Made by a program: the position numbers and the translations under genes
Origin: Bacillota bacterium
GTDB lineage: Bacteria > Bacillota > Clostridia > Acetivibrionales > JAEZXR01
NCBI GenBank assembly: GCA_023419605.1
Contig: JAEZXR010000134.1
Coordinates: 1-64,000 of the forward strand
Direction: 5' to 3'
Length of the DNA stretch: 64,000 nt
Part shown: one piece after another, positions 1-8,585 of the stretch
Layout of the letters: each line of letters begins with the position of its first letter
Numbering within the stretch: the first letter of the stretch is position 1
Notes under the pieces: model-generated
What the model was told of the DNA's origin: nothing
Seen by the model: only the letters and a program-made list of their open reading frames with translations
Database searches by the model: none

Positions 1-35
1 AAACCTATTGACAAAAATTTAATTTTTTAATATCG

Positions 36-77
36 TAAAAAGAGATGAAAACTAATAAAGTTTTAGCTTTCATCTCT
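36..77 (-). terminator. Rho-independent terminator (minus strand)
   Basis: A 10-bp stem (AGAGATGAAA at 41-50 with its complement at 68-77, plus an inner CTAA/TTAG) is followed on the minus strand by a T run (complement of 36-41). It lies 25 bases beyond the stop of the small ORF at 103-246, which supports leftward transcription through that ORF. Confidence 0.75.
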
Positions 78-102
78 CAAATACTTATCATAGAAAGTCA
101 AT

Positions 103-246
103 TTACAGAGAAAATTTCGCACTCTCTCCTGCCGTTTTCAATGCACCTTTGAAATTGTACAGTAAGTTTCCAGGCTGTAGTTTTTCGTTTTTACAATTTT
201 TTTGCTGCTCATTCCGTTTCATGTTATTATCAATTTCATTAGTCAT
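103..246 (-). CDS. Small hypothetical protein, 47 aa
   Basis: An ATG-initiated 47-codon frame read leftwards, polar and lysine/asparagine-rich in the first half and ending in AKFSL. No family is recognised. The case for it being real is its position: it is followed by a clear rho-independent terminator at 36-77 and lies downstream of the coiled-coil gene and mgtA on the same strand. The Shine-Dalgarno is weak (GAAGAAG about 5 bases before ATG). It could equally be untranslated 3' sequence of a leftward transcript. Confidence 0.35.
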   Translation of the reverse strand: MTNEIDNNMKRNEQQKNCKNEKLQPGNLLYNFKGALKTAGESAKFSL

Positions 247-329
247 AGCTGCTTCTTCTTATTTTTATATGAAATGCGGCACTCGGACAATGCCAATCAA
301 AAACAACTAACATAAAAGAAAGAACAAGA

Positions 330-364
330 AAGGCACTCCGAATATGAATTATTCAAAGTGCCTT
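330..364 (-). terminator. Terminator-like hairpin after coiled-coil gene
   Basis: An 8-bp stem AAGGCACT/AGTGCCTT encloses an AT-rich loop. On the minus strand it is followed by a T-rich tail (TTTCTTGTTCTTTC). It lies 34 bases past the stop of the 398-586 gene, so it probably ends the mgtA transcript, perhaps partially, since another terminator follows at 36-77. Confidence 0.6.
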
Positions 365-397
365 GGAATACCAATAAATTCTTACTTGAAACAGCCT

Positions 398-586
398 TTA
401 TATATAGTACTTTATATACAGAATTTCTTCCTGCAGGCTTTCCAAGTCTTTATTCATACTTTTAAAATTCTCACGCAAATCAGCTTTAATTTCTCTAACC
501 GTATTTTCCAAAGCATCAAGCCTATTTTCCATCTGCTCGTGGTCTTTCTGCATTTCGGCATACAATTTTTTCACAAAGTCCAGCAT
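398..586 (-). CDS. Small coiled-coil protein, 62 aa, downstream of mgtA
   Basis: The start is chosen as the ATG at 586 (MLDFVKKLYAEM) because a GGAGG lies 6 bases upstream of it; an earlier in-frame ATG at 628 has no ribosome site. Almost the whole protein is a heptad-like amphipathic helix rich in Glu, Lys, Leu and Met (MENRLDALENTVREIKADL), so a homo-oligomeric coiled coil is likely. No signal peptide, membrane span or catalytic motif is seen. It lies about 45 bases after the mgtA stop on the same strand, so it should be co-transcribed with the Mg2+ transporter and answer to the same M-box. Function unknown; an accessory role for the transporter is only a guess from position. Confidence 0.65.
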   Translation of the reverse strand: MLDFVKKLYAEMQKDHEQMENRLDALENTVREIKADLRENFKSMNKDLESLQEEILYIKYYI

Positions 587-632
587 GATATCCTCCAAAA
601 CCAGCCCCCCCCTTTCTACAGCACTCATACTA

Positions 633-2873
633 TTACAACCACCCTTTGAATTTTTTAATATACCAGGTCTTTATGGTCTGTGTAAGCAAACAGTACGCAA
701 GCAGTATGCCAATGAGCCATGGGAAATAGGTCAGCGGCAGCGGCTGCAATCCGATGGATGCACCGAAAGGAGTAAAAGGTATCGCTATACCCATTGCCAT
801 GATTGTGCCTGTTAGCAGCAGTACGGGCTTTGCTGCCCGGCTTTGAATAAAGGGCACCTTTTGCGTACGGATCATGTGCACAATCAGCGTCTGTGAAAGC
901 AGTCCCTCAATAAACCAGCCCGACTGGAACAAGGATTGAACTGCGGGAGTATTCGCTTTAAACACAAACCACATTACCAAATAAGTGGTAATATCAAAGA
1001 TGGAGCTAATGGGGCCGATAAATATCATAAACTTGCTGACATCGCTTGCATCCCATTTGCGTGGTACTTTGAGATATTCTTCATCCATATGATCCCAGGG
1101 TATTGATATTTGGGAAATATCATAGAACAGGTTTTGAACCAGCAAATGTATGGGCAGCATTGGCAGAAAAGGCAGGAAAGCACTTGCTGCCAATACGCTG
1201 AACATGTTGCCGAAGTTCGAACTTGCGGTCATTTTTATATACTTAATAATATTCCCGAAGATTTTGCGCCCCTCTATCACGCCTTCCTCCAGGACCATAA
1301 GGCTTTTTTCCAGAAGGATAACATCTGCCGATTCTTTGGCTATATCAACGGCAGTATCAACTGAAATACCCACATCAGCTTCCCTTAGAGCGGCAGCGTC
1401 ATTAATGCCATCCCCCATATATCCGACCGTGTGGCCTTTACTTTGAAGCATTGTGATGATTCTTGACTTCTGCAATGGCGATAATTTTGCAAATATGGCT
1501 GTATTTTCGGCTGCTGCCGCCAACGCCTCATCTTCCATACCGTCAATTTGGCTTCCGAGCAATATATTATCCACCGGCAATCCGACTTCCTTACATATTT
1601 TCTTTGTTACTATTTCATTATCTCCCGTGAGAATTTTTACCTTTACACCATACTCGTTTAAGGCCTTGATGGCAGCTGCTGCCGTTTCCTTCGGCGGATC
1701 AAGGAAACCAATGTATCCCATCAGTACCATTTCGCTTTCATCTTTTACGCTAAAAACGCCTTCATGGGGAACATTATTCTTTTGTGCTATGGCAAGAACT
1801 CTCATTCCTTCTTTATTTAGCTGTTTTACCATCTCCTTTACTTCTTCACGAATTTCCTCCGTCAAGGGAACTACTTCGCCCCGGTATTCGGCATAGGTGC
1901 AGATGGAAAGCATTTCTTCCACGGCGCCTTTCGTAACCAGCTGTCTTTTATCGCTTCCGTCTTGCAGCACTACCGACATTCTGCGCCTTATAAAATCAAA
2001 AGGAATTTCGTCTACTTTTTTATAGGTTTTCTCCGGGTCTTCAAACTCTTTTTTAGCTCCGAACTCCAGTATGGCAACATCCATCAGGTTTTTCAGCCCT
2101 GTCTGATAGTAGCTGTTAAGGTAAGCATGCCGTAAAACCCTGTCATCCTCGTTCCCATGGATATCCAGATGACATTCAAGGACGATTTTATCCAGCGTCA
2201 AGGTACCGGTTTTATCCGTACAGAGTATATCCATGGCACCAAAATTCTGAATGGCATTGAGCCTTTTAACTACGGTTTTACGTTTTGCCATGGCAACAGC
2301 GCCTTTGGCTAGGTTGGTAGTAACGATCATGGGCAGCATTTCCGGAGTCAAACCTACGGCTATGGAAATCGCAAACAGCAATGCTTCGAGCCAGTCGCCT
2401 TTTGTAAATCCATTGACTAGAAATACAATAGGTACCATGACGAACATAAAACGAATAAGAAGCCAGCTGATACTATTAACCCCTTTATCGAAGTTAGTTA
2501 ATGCCCGCTGTCCCACCAGCGATTTTGCCATGGAGCCAAAATAGGTATTGTTACCTGTGAAAAGCACGACAGCAACAGCGGAACCGCTGACTACATTTGT
2601 TCCCATAAAGCAAATATTGTCAAGCTCTGAGAGGCTAATACTCTTTTGCTTATTCACATCACACCGCAAAGTGTCATATTTCTCTACAGGTTCTGCCTCT
2701 CCCGTTAAAGAGGACTGGCTGACAAACAGGTCTTTTGATGAAATAATTCTTACATCGGCAGGGATCATATCCCCTGCCGCGAGATGGATTATATCCCCAG
2801 GTACAATCTCTGCCATTTGTATTTCGTGTTTTCCCGTATCACTCCGAAGGATGGAGGCTGTTGTATGAACCAA
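633..2873 (-). pseudogene. mgtA: mgtA, catalytic and C-terminal part (frame-shifted from its N-terminus)
   Basis: Magnesium-translocating P-type (type IIIB) ATPase, which imports Mg2+ across the membrane using ATP. This frame holds the actuator motif TGEAEP, the phosphorylation motif DKTGTLT, the hinge motif GDGINDAAAL and the C-terminal membrane bundle, matching the family from just after the second membrane helix to the end. It has no convincing start or ribosome site of its own; the first possible codon is a TTG inside conserved sequence (VHTTASILR). The missing N-terminus is in another frame at 2839-3270. The break lies near 2882/2883, where restoring two bases would give the family-typical reading EALKALVHTT. 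Either the gene is inactivated, or the break is a sequencing error. All catalytic motifs are intact. Confidence 0.85.
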
Positions 2874-3270
2874 TGCCTTCAGCTTCCCTGTTTGAGCGGT
2901 ATTCCTGGATGAAGCGAAGCAGTCCGCTTATGGTAACCATTATTGTTATAACAATTACTGTTTTCCAGCTTCTATCCTCAGGTGCAGCAAGCAGTACATC
3001 CATTACAAGGGATATCCCTGCCAGGAAAATCAAGACACCGATAAACGGGTTAAAAAACGCTTTTAACAGCTGGACTAACCATGGTGCTGCTTTCTCGTGG
3101 GCAATCTGGTTTGTACCGTGCATTTCCAGACGCAGTTCTGCTTCTGCGGAATTTAACCCCTCCTGTGTAGTATTCAATGCAGCAAGAACCTCTTTAATAT
3201 CCTGCATTGAAAAATCCGTAAACCGATCCATTATGGTATTTACCATTACATTCTTTTTGATATTTTTCAT
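2839..3270 (-). pseudogene. mgtA: mgtA, N-terminal part (frame-shifted)
   Basis: The first 130 or so residues match the N-terminal cation-ATPase domain and first two membrane helices of MgtA/MgtB (MHGTNQIAHEK, then FFNPFIGVLIFLAGISLVMD and VIVITIMVTISGLLRFIQEY). After RSNREAE the frame leaves the family and stops 13 codons later. Start: ATG preceded by GGGGGTG at 5-6 bases. Transcription comes from the M-box leader about 400 bases upstream (3665-3866). Together with 633-2873 it would make a protein of about 880 residues, the normal size for MgtA. As sequenced, it would give only a truncated two-helix peptide. Confidence 0.85.
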
Positions 3271-3300
3271 TACACACCCCCAAAAGACAATACTTAACTA

Positions 3301-3332
3301 AGGGTTGTCGATTTTACTTATTTTACAACCCT
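3301..3332 (-). promoter_or_regulatory. Hairpin in mgtA leader, 30 bases before the start codon
   Basis: Perfect 8-bp inverted repeat AGGGTTGT/ACAACCCT with a 16-base AT-rich loop, in the 5' untranslated region of mgtA. There is no T run after it, so it is not a terminator. It could be an RNA structure affecting stability or translation, or a DNA operator. A weaker hairpin CTGTATT/AATACAG lies at about 3377-3396. Confidence 0.4.
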
Positions 3333-3518
3333 TTGGAGCAATCACTTGCTGTTAACATAAAAAGCACAACATTAAAACTGTATTAAGAAAAATACAGCCT
3401 AAGGAAAACTTACAGCAGCAATCACAACAGTGGAATATACAAAATAGATTTGATTATTGATTTCGAGACATATGTAATAAAACAAGATGAAGTGAAATAT
3501 CCTGCCTCCGTATACACA

Positions 3519-3635
3519 TTACGCCAGAGTGCTAAAGTGCAGAAGAACAGACGCAGCCCTACAGCACGCACTATTAAAGGTTAAATTACATATATCCATA
3601 CTTCCACTGTTCATACTATTACCGCCATCGTCCAT
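3519..3635 (-). CDS. Leader ORF between M-box riboswitch and mgtA, 38 aa
   Basis: Thirty-eight codons from ATG at 3635 to TAA at 3519, with a very strong ribosome site (GGAGGTGAGAAGG) ending immediately before the ATG. The ORF begins 30 bases downstream of the riboswitch terminator and 249 bases before mgtA. The peptide starts MDDGGNSMNSGSMDICN and is rich in Gly, Ser, Asn and Asp, then has a Cys pair (ACCRAAS) and a hydrophobic end. No homologue is recognised. It would be made only when the riboswitch allows readthrough at low Mg2+. It could be a small regulatory peptide or an upstream ORF whose translation influences mgtA; neither is shown. Confidence 0.55.
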   Translation of the reverse strand: MDDGGNSMNSGSMDICNLTFNSACCRAASVLLHFSTLA

Positions 3636-3664
3636 CCTTCTCACCTCCATTTTTTTACAAATCA

Positions 3665-3866
3665 AAAAAACCTCTCAACGAATGAAAGGTTCTTAAACAC
3701 AAGAAAAAACGCTTACCTTCGTTGAGCTTTAGCACTATACAGCTTTGGAACAACCCACTCCAGCTACATTAAGTAAAACCTTAATTCGGTAGTACCTGTT
3801 GACCCATTGGCGTCTTTCGACATTTCCGGGCAGTAGCGTATATCTGTATAGGAGCCTCACCTAACA
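3665..3866 (-). ncRNA. M-box (ykoK) Mg2+ riboswitch with terminator
   Basis: Read on the minus strand, the leader begins TTAGGTGAGGCTCCT and continues through the highly conserved core GCCCGGAAATGTCGAAAGAC and GCCAATGGGTCAACAGG, all signatures of the M-box aptamer. At the 3' end CTCAACGAA (complement of 3717-3725) can pair with TTCGTTGAG (complement of 3673-3682), and the hairpin is followed by AGGTTTTTTT, giving a terminator at about 3663-3725. Known M-boxes bind several Mg2+ ions and favour the terminator when Mg2+ is high. This fits the downstream Mg2+ P-type ATPase. Confidence 0.95.
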
Positions 3867-3887
3867 TAAATTATTAAGTTCCTTATT

Positions 3888-3916
3888 AGAATACTCCTAT
3901 TTTTGTCTAAATGCAA
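3888..3916 (-). promoter_or_regulatory. Predicted sigma-A promoter of the M-box leader
   Basis: On the minus strand TTGCAT (complement of 3911-3916) and TATTCT (complement of 3888-3893) are separated by 17 bases. Transcription would start near 3880, about 15 bases before the riboswitch core. Confidence 0.5.
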
Positions 3917-4081
3917 CTGTTTTTAGATAAATTCTTAAAAAATTTTTATATAGCACTATTATACTCCTTATAGTTATTACTTTCTTCACTTTACTTCTTC
4001 AATCGATAATCAATCTCAAAATCCTCCCATAACGAAAAGCAATTTATAGTTGTAGCAATGATCATAATTATCAAAGAAAAT

Positions 4082-4135
4082 GTAAACATATTATGTTTAC
4101 TAGCATATAGTATAGTATTGACCACTATACTATAT
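4082..4135. promoter_or_regulatory. Two adjacent palindromes, probable operators
   Basis: The first is GTAAACATATTATGTTTAC (4082-4100), near-perfect. The second has perfect 12-bp arms, ATATAGTATAGT (4105-4116) and ACTATACTATAT (4124-4135), around the 7-base centre ATTGACC, which also contains a possible -35 hexamer. Both lie just ahead of the TPR-like gene at 4161. The arrangement suggests one or two dimeric repressors. No regulator gene is adjacent. Confidence 0.55.
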
Positions 4136-4160
4136 CTCTTTTATAAAGGAGGAGTATGAA

Positions 4161-4790
4161 TTGAGTAAACATGATATCCCAAAATGGACTGCCGCCGCAA
4201 CGGCTTCCACTGCAACGAAAAAACGGGAAATAAATTCAGAAAACTTCGATGAAATATTTAGAGAAGCTGCAAATCTCTATATGTTGGGAGTTGGAGGAGA
4301 CAAGCAAGCAGTTAAAGACGCCATTGACCTACTGAAAAAGCTCCATTCCCACGAACCGGAAAATCATGTAGTGGAGGCGTACCTGGGCAGTGCTTTGGCG
4401 CTCATCGGCCGCGATGCCGTAAGCCCTGTTGAGAAATTTAAAAATACCAACAACGGCCTTAAGATGCTGGACCATGCCGCAATTTTGGAACCTGATAATA
4501 TCGAAATCCGTAATCTCAGGGCGAATGTCAGCTTTAAGCTGCCGGAGATGTATTTTCACCGTACCGGTATGGCTATTGAGGATTTCCTGTATATCGCTTC
4601 CCGCTATGAAGAGGATGATACCATATTTGCTCCTGACTTATACTGGCAAACCCTCTTTAATATAGGTTCCGCATTCAAAACCCTGGGATACACTCAGGAC
4701 GCTCATTCAGCCTGGGATAAACTTTTTTCCGTTACTGCTGATCCTGCATATAAGGAATTGGCCGCTAAGGAAGGATATAAGAAAGTTTGA
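4161..4790 (+). CDS. TPR-like hypothetical protein, 209 aa
   Basis: Starts at TTG 4161, placed 8 bases after AAGGAGG; the nearer ATG at 4156 is out of frame. The protein is soluble and helical, with repeated helix pairs of tetratricopeptide character (EAANLYMLGVGGDKQAVKDA, VVEAYLGSALALIGR, MLDHAAILEPDNIEIRNLRA, LFNIGSAFKTLGYTQDAHSA). There is no signal peptide, membrane span or enzyme motif. TPR proteins are usually scaffolds. The gene stands alone: a terminator follows at 4864-4900, and two palindromes precede it. Function and partners are unknown. Confidence 0.8.
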   Translation: MSKHDIPKWTAAATASTATKKREINSENFDEIFREAANLYMLGVGGDKQAVKDAIDLLKKLHSHEPENHVVEAYLGSALALIGRDAVSPVEKFKNTNNGLKMLDHAAILEPDNIEIRNLRANVSFKLPEMYFHRTGMAIEDFLYIASRYEEDDTIFAPDLYWQTLFNIGSAFKTLGYTQDAHSAWDKLFSVTADPAYKELAAKEGYKKV

Positions 4791-4863
4791 TCCGATGATG
4801 TATTAAAAACGCACTTGTCAGAACGAACTTTATAAAGAATAAAAACAGGTAAATCTATGGAAA

Positions 4864-4900
4864 CAAAGGTCGCTTTCATTCATTGAAATGCACCTTTTTT
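4864..4900 (+). terminator. Terminator after TPR-like gene
   Basis: An imperfect hairpin AAAGGT..GC..TTTCA / TTGAAATGC..ACCTTT runs straight into TTTTTTCTTTTT on the plus strand, about 75 bases after the stop at 4790. Confidence 0.65.
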
Positions 4901-4982
4901 CTTTTTATCTCACTTTCGTTGCATTTATTTTCTAGAAAGTGATATAATTCATTAAATAACTTAATTTGAAAGGAGTTTTCCC

Positions 4983-6083
4983 ATGTCAGGATCCATATTC
5001 GGTAAAAATTTCCAAATCTCTACTTGGGGCGAATCTCATGGAAAAGCTTTAGGTGTCGTAATTGACGGCTGTCCTGCCGGGCTGCCGCTCTGCGAAGCTG
5101 ATATACAGAAGGATCTGGATAAGCGCAAACCCGGTAACTCTCCCTTCTCCACTCCCCGTAAGGAAGAAGACCGGGTTGAAATTCTATCCGGCATATTCGA
5201 AGGAAAAACCACGGGAACACCGATTTCCCTCATTGTATATAATACCAACCAGCGCTCCTACGATTACTCGGAGATCGCAAAAAGCTACCGGCCCGGCCAC
5301 GCGGACTACACCTACGATCAGAAGTATGGGTTCAGAGACTATAGAGGCGGCGGACGTTCCTCCGGCAGAGAAACCACCGCAAGGGTTGCCGCAGGCGCTG
5401 TTGCAAAAAAGCTTCTATCGGAACTCGGTGTTACACTGTTAACCTATACCCATTCCATCGGAGCTATACAGATCGATACCTCCCGGTTTGACGCCGACGA
5501 AATTTTCCGGAACTTCCTTGCCATGCCGGATGCACAAGCTGCACAGCAGGCAGAAGAGTTTTTACGCGCGCAAAAGGAAAAAGAGGATTCTGCCGGCGGA
5601 GTTGTAGAATGTATTGTCAAAGGTTTGCCTGCCGGAGTTGGAGAACCCGTTTTTGAAAAGCTGGATGCCATGCTGGGAAAAGCCATTTTTTCCATTGGCG
5701 CCGTAAAAGGCCTGGAAATCGGCAACGGCTTTGAAGCCACCGGACTTTCCGGTTCCAAAAACAATGATTTTTACCGGTATGACGAAGATGGAAACCTTAT
5801 AAAACTGACGAATCACGCAGGCGGTATTGCAGGCGGTATCAGCGACGGTTTTCCCATCGTACTGCGGGCTGCCTTTAAACCAACCCCCTCTATTCATAAA
5901 ACCCAGCAAACTGTAAATAAGCAGGGAGAAAATATTGATATACAGGTTGAAGGGCGCCATGACCCCGTTATCGTTCCCCGGGCCGTGATTGTAGTTGAAT
6001 CCATGGTCGCTCTTACACTGGCGGATTATCTGCTCCAACGAATTTTTTCAAGAATAGATCTAATCAAAAAAGCATTATTATAA
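4983..6083 (+). CDS. aroC: Chorismate synthase
   Basis: Converts 5-enolpyruvylshikimate-3-phosphate to chorismate using reduced FMN, the last step of the shikimate pathway. The 366 residues are full length and carry the family signatures: GESHGKALG near residue 17, RPGHADYTYDQKYGFRDYRG near 105 and GRSSGRETTARVAAGAVA near 125, plus the C-terminal motif GRHDPVIVPRA. The start has AAAGGAG 7 bases upstream. A likely promoter is TTGCAT (4919-4924), 18 bases, TATAAT (4943-4948). It appears monocistronic: no other aro gene is adjacent and a terminator follows at 6097-6127. The last residues (RIFSRIDLIKKALL) are a little divergent. Confidence 0.95.
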   Translation: MSGSIFGKNFQISTWGESHGKALGVVIDGCPAGLPLCEADIQKDLDKRKPGNSPFSTPRKEEDRVEILSGIFEGKTTGTPISLIVYNTNQRSYDYSEIAKSYRPGHADYTYDQKYGFRDYRGGGRSSGRETTARVAAGAVAKKLLSELGVTLLTYTHSIGAIQIDTSRFDADEIFRNFLAMPDAQAAQQAEEFLRAQKEKEDSAGGVVECIVKGLPAGVGEPVFEKLDAMLGKAIFSIGAVKGLEIGNGFEATGLSGSKNNDFYRYDEDGNLIKLTNHAGGIAGGISDGFPIVLRAAFKPTPSIHKTQQTVNKQGENIDIQVEGRHDPVIVPRAVIVVESMVALTLADYLLQRIFSRIDLIKKALL

Positions 6084-6096
6084 AGATGCTATAAAA

Positions 6097-6127
6097 AGGA
6101 GCGGCAGGATTGAATTGCCGCTCTTTT
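6097..6127. terminator. Bidirectional terminator between aroC and murE
   Basis: Stem GAGCGGCA/TGCCGCTC with a short loop (6099-6123). On the plus strand it is followed by TTTTACTTT, and on the minus strand by CTTTTTATAG. It sits between the convergent ends of aroC and murE. Confidence 0.8.
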
Positions 6128-6130
6128 ACT

Positions 6131-7588
6131 TTATGCACTTTGGAAGAACTCCCTCACGACCTCTACATCATCGAAATGAATGGTCTTTTGGGCGAAAATC
6201 TGATAGTTTTCATGCCCCTTTCCGGCCACTACAACGATATCCCCTTTTTGCGCTTCCTGAAGAGCCGCATAGATGGCTTCCTTCCGGTTTTCAATTTTTT
6301 CATACCTGCATCCTGTTCCCTTGATTCCAGCTTCGATATCTTCAATGATTCGCAGCGGATCTTCCGTCCTGGGGTTATCCGAGGTGAGAATACAGTAGTC
6401 CGATAGGTTTCCCGCAATCTCTCCCATCATGGGCCGTTTTGTCCGATCCCGGTCTCCCCCACAGCCAAAGACAGTAATGACTCTGTTTTGCGCCAGTTCT
6501 TTTACCGACTGGAGAATATTTTCCAGTCCATCCGGGGTATGAGCGTAATCCACTACCACCAGACAGCCTTTGGAATTGGGTACCGGCTGGAACCTTCCCT
6601 TCACACCCTCGACCCGATTCAGCCCATCCACAATCTCATCCAGCGACAACCCGGAGCAGTAGCAGGCTCCAATGGCGGCCAGTGCATTGTAAACGCTGAA
6701 TTTGCCGGGAACAGACAGTCTTACCTTCCTTTCGGTGCCCTTAAAATCCAGGGTAAAGGCAACGCCATCTAAAAAATACACGATATTCTTGGCCTTAAAA
6801 TCCGCTCTACCCTTTATTCCATAGGTAAGAATCTCACAAGTCGCATTGTTCATGATATAGCGGGAAGCCCGGTCATCTGCATTGAGAATCCCTTTTCGAC
6901 ATAGGGTGAACAGCTTTGCCTTGGCATTCCTGTAATTTTCCATGGTTCCATGCTCATCCAGATGGTCCCGGGTCAGGTTGGTAAAAACACCTATATCAAA
7001 ATCACAGCAGTCGACCCGATGCTGTTCCAGTGCAATGGAGGTTACCTCCATGGCTACATCTGTCACTCCTGCCTCCAGCATTTCCTTGAAGGATGCCTGA
7101 AGCTCAATGGAATCCGGTGTTGTGGGATTGATTTTCTCCACCTTTAAAATTTCGTTTCCGATCCGGTTCTCAATGGTGCCGATAATTCCGGCCTTCCTTC
7201 CAGTGGTTTCAAGAATTTTGGCAACAAAGTAGGTAACAGAAGTTTTTCCGTTGGTTCCGGTGATCCCGATAAGGTTAAAGTCCCTTGAGGGCATTCCGTA
7301 ATAGGTACTGGCGATTTGAGCCATAGCTGCCTTCGTATCGTCCACCTTGACCACTGTAATATTCTCAGGTACCATTTCCACATCACGCTCGATAACCAAT
7401 GCGCCCGCACCCTCATCCACAGCCCGCTTTGCAAAGTCATGGCGATCTACATTCTTACCCTTTACACAGATAAACAATGAGTCTTGTTTCACTTTTCTCG
7501 AATCCCAGGATAGACCCTGGACCTCAAATTCATCCGTTCCCTGCAGTACTTCATACCGTATATTTTTTAGAAGTTCTTTTATCTTCAT
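6131..7588 (-). CDS. murE: UDP-MurNAc-L-Ala-D-Glu--2,6-diaminopimelate ligase
   Basis: Cytoplasmic ATP-dependent ligase that adds the third amino acid to the peptidoglycan stem. At 485 residues it is the usual length. It has the N-terminal UDP-binding domain (SWDSRKVKQDSLFICVKG), the Mur ATP site GTNGKTS near residue 110, the central motif NLTRDHLDEHGTMENY and the C-terminal domain with VDYAHTPDGLE. The motif DNPRTEDP is typical of enzymes that add meso-diaminopimelate; lysine-adding enzymes carry a different motif. This supports an A1gamma-type wall. The gene is alone rather than in the dcw cluster. It is transcribed divergently from the AraC-type gene at 7722, with about 130 bases between starts. 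Confidence 0.94.
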   Translation of the reverse strand: MKIKELLKNIRYEVLQGTDEFEVQGLSWDSRKVKQDSLFICVKGKNVDRHDFAKRAVDEGAGALVIERDVEMVPENITVVKVDDTKAAMAQIASTYYGMPSRDFNLIGITGTNGKTSVTYFVAKILETTGRKAGIIGTIENRIGNEILKVEKINPTTPDSIELQASFKEMLEAGVTDVAMEVTSIALEQHRVDCCDFDIGVFTNLTRDHLDEHGTMENYRNAKAKLFTLCRKGILNADDRASRYIMNNATCEILTYGIKGRADFKAKNIVYFLDGVAFTLDFKGTERKVRLSVPGKFSVYNALAAIGACYCSGLSLDEIVDGLNRVEGVKGRFQPVPNSKGCLVVVDYAHTPDGLENILQSVKELAQNRVITVFGCGGDRDRTKRPMMGEIAGNLSDYCILTSDNPRTEDPLRIIEDIEAGIKGTGCRYEKIENRKEAIYAALQEAQKGDIVVVAGKGHENYQIFAQKTIHFDDVEVVREFFQSA

Positions 7589-7721
7589 ACCTTTTCCTCC
7601 TGAACCGGGTTTTCTAGTATTATTATATACAAATTTTTTACGTAATTTATCGTTAAAAATGCTTAAAACATTGCAAAAGGTGCTATAATAGTACTAGAAT
7701 GATCAAAATGAGGTGCTTACA

Positions 7722-8585
7722 ATGGAAAGAGCAACCATGGACCCGGATGCAAAAAGAGGCTATCTGAATACGGACTTTCAGTTATTTCATATAAAAGATC
7801 AAAACCGTCAGGAATTTGATTTTCATTACCATGATTTTAGTAAGATCATTTTATTTATCTCCGGAAATGTTACCTATATGATCGAAGGAAAAGCCTATCA
7901 CCTTAAGCCCTGGGACCTGCTGCTTGTGGGCAGCCATGAAATACACAGACCCAGCATCGATCCTTCCGCGGTCTATGAAAGAATCGTGATCTGGCTGCGG
8001 CCCGCTTTCCTTGAAAAATACATAGCAGAAGGTTGTAACCTGCTAACCTGCTTTGAGACAGTCCGCTTACATAAAAGCAACCTGCTCCGCCTGGGGCCGG
8101 AAATCCCCAGGCACATAAAATATATACTTTCCGAGTTGGAAACCGCTTCTCAAAGCAGTGAATTCGGAAGCCATATACTGAAGGAATCCCTGTTTATGCA
8201 GCTGATGGTGCATGTAAACCGGTTAACCATGAATTCACAACGCATCCCTGTAACGGTCGATATAGAATATGATCCCCAGATTGAGGCCATTCTGGAGTTC
8301 ATCAATGGAAATCTCGGAGATGATTTATCCATCCAGCGTCTTTCCTCCCATTTTTATATGAACAAATACTATCTCATGCACAAATTCAAGCTCTTAACGG
8401 GACATTCCATCCACAACTATATTCTTCAGAAGCGCTTGATCTGGGCCAATGAATTAATCCGCGAGGGTAAGTCCATTACCCAGGCAAGCCTGGAATGCGG
8501 TTTTAGCGATTATTCCAGCTTTGTTCGCGCTTTTAAAAAGATGTATGATGTATCACCAAGAAAATATTACAAAAAACGTTTATGA
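7722..8585 (+). CDS. AraC-family transcriptional regulator with cupin sensor domain
   Basis: Residues 15-150 form a cupin-type effector domain (FDFHYHDFSKIILFISGNVTYMI with HYHD, then LKPWDLLLVGSHEIHRP). The last 100 residues form the double helix-turn-helix (LSIQRLSSHFYMNKYYLMHKFKLLTG.., ITQASLECGFSDYSSFVRAFKKMYDVSPRKYYKK). The family usually binds sugars or related ligands and activates a neighbouring or distant operon. The ATG at 7722 is preferred because GAGGTG lies 6 bases upstream; a GTG at 7713 overlaps that site. A TATAAT is present at 7684-7689. No sugar operon adjoins it, so its target is not evident; murE is divergent but an unlikely target. Confidence 0.88.
   Translation: MERATMDPDAKRGYLNTDFQLFHIKDQNRQEFDFHYHDFSKIILFISGNVTYMIEGKAYHLKPWDLLLVGSHEIHRPSIDPSAVYERIVIWLRPAFLEKYIAEGCNLLTCFETVRLHKSNLLRLGPEIPRHIKYILSELETASQSSEFGSHILKESLFMQLMVHVNRLTMNSQRIPVTVDIEYDPQIEAILEFINGNLGDDLSIQRLSSHFYMNKYYLMHKFKLLTGHSIHNYILQKRLIWANELIREGKSITQASLECGFSDYSSFVRAFKKMYDVSPRKYYKKRL

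Noticed and set aside
344..649. Plus-strand open frame of 101 codons
   Set aside because: It is antisense to the coiled-coil gene and mgtA end, has no ribosome site and an implausible composition.
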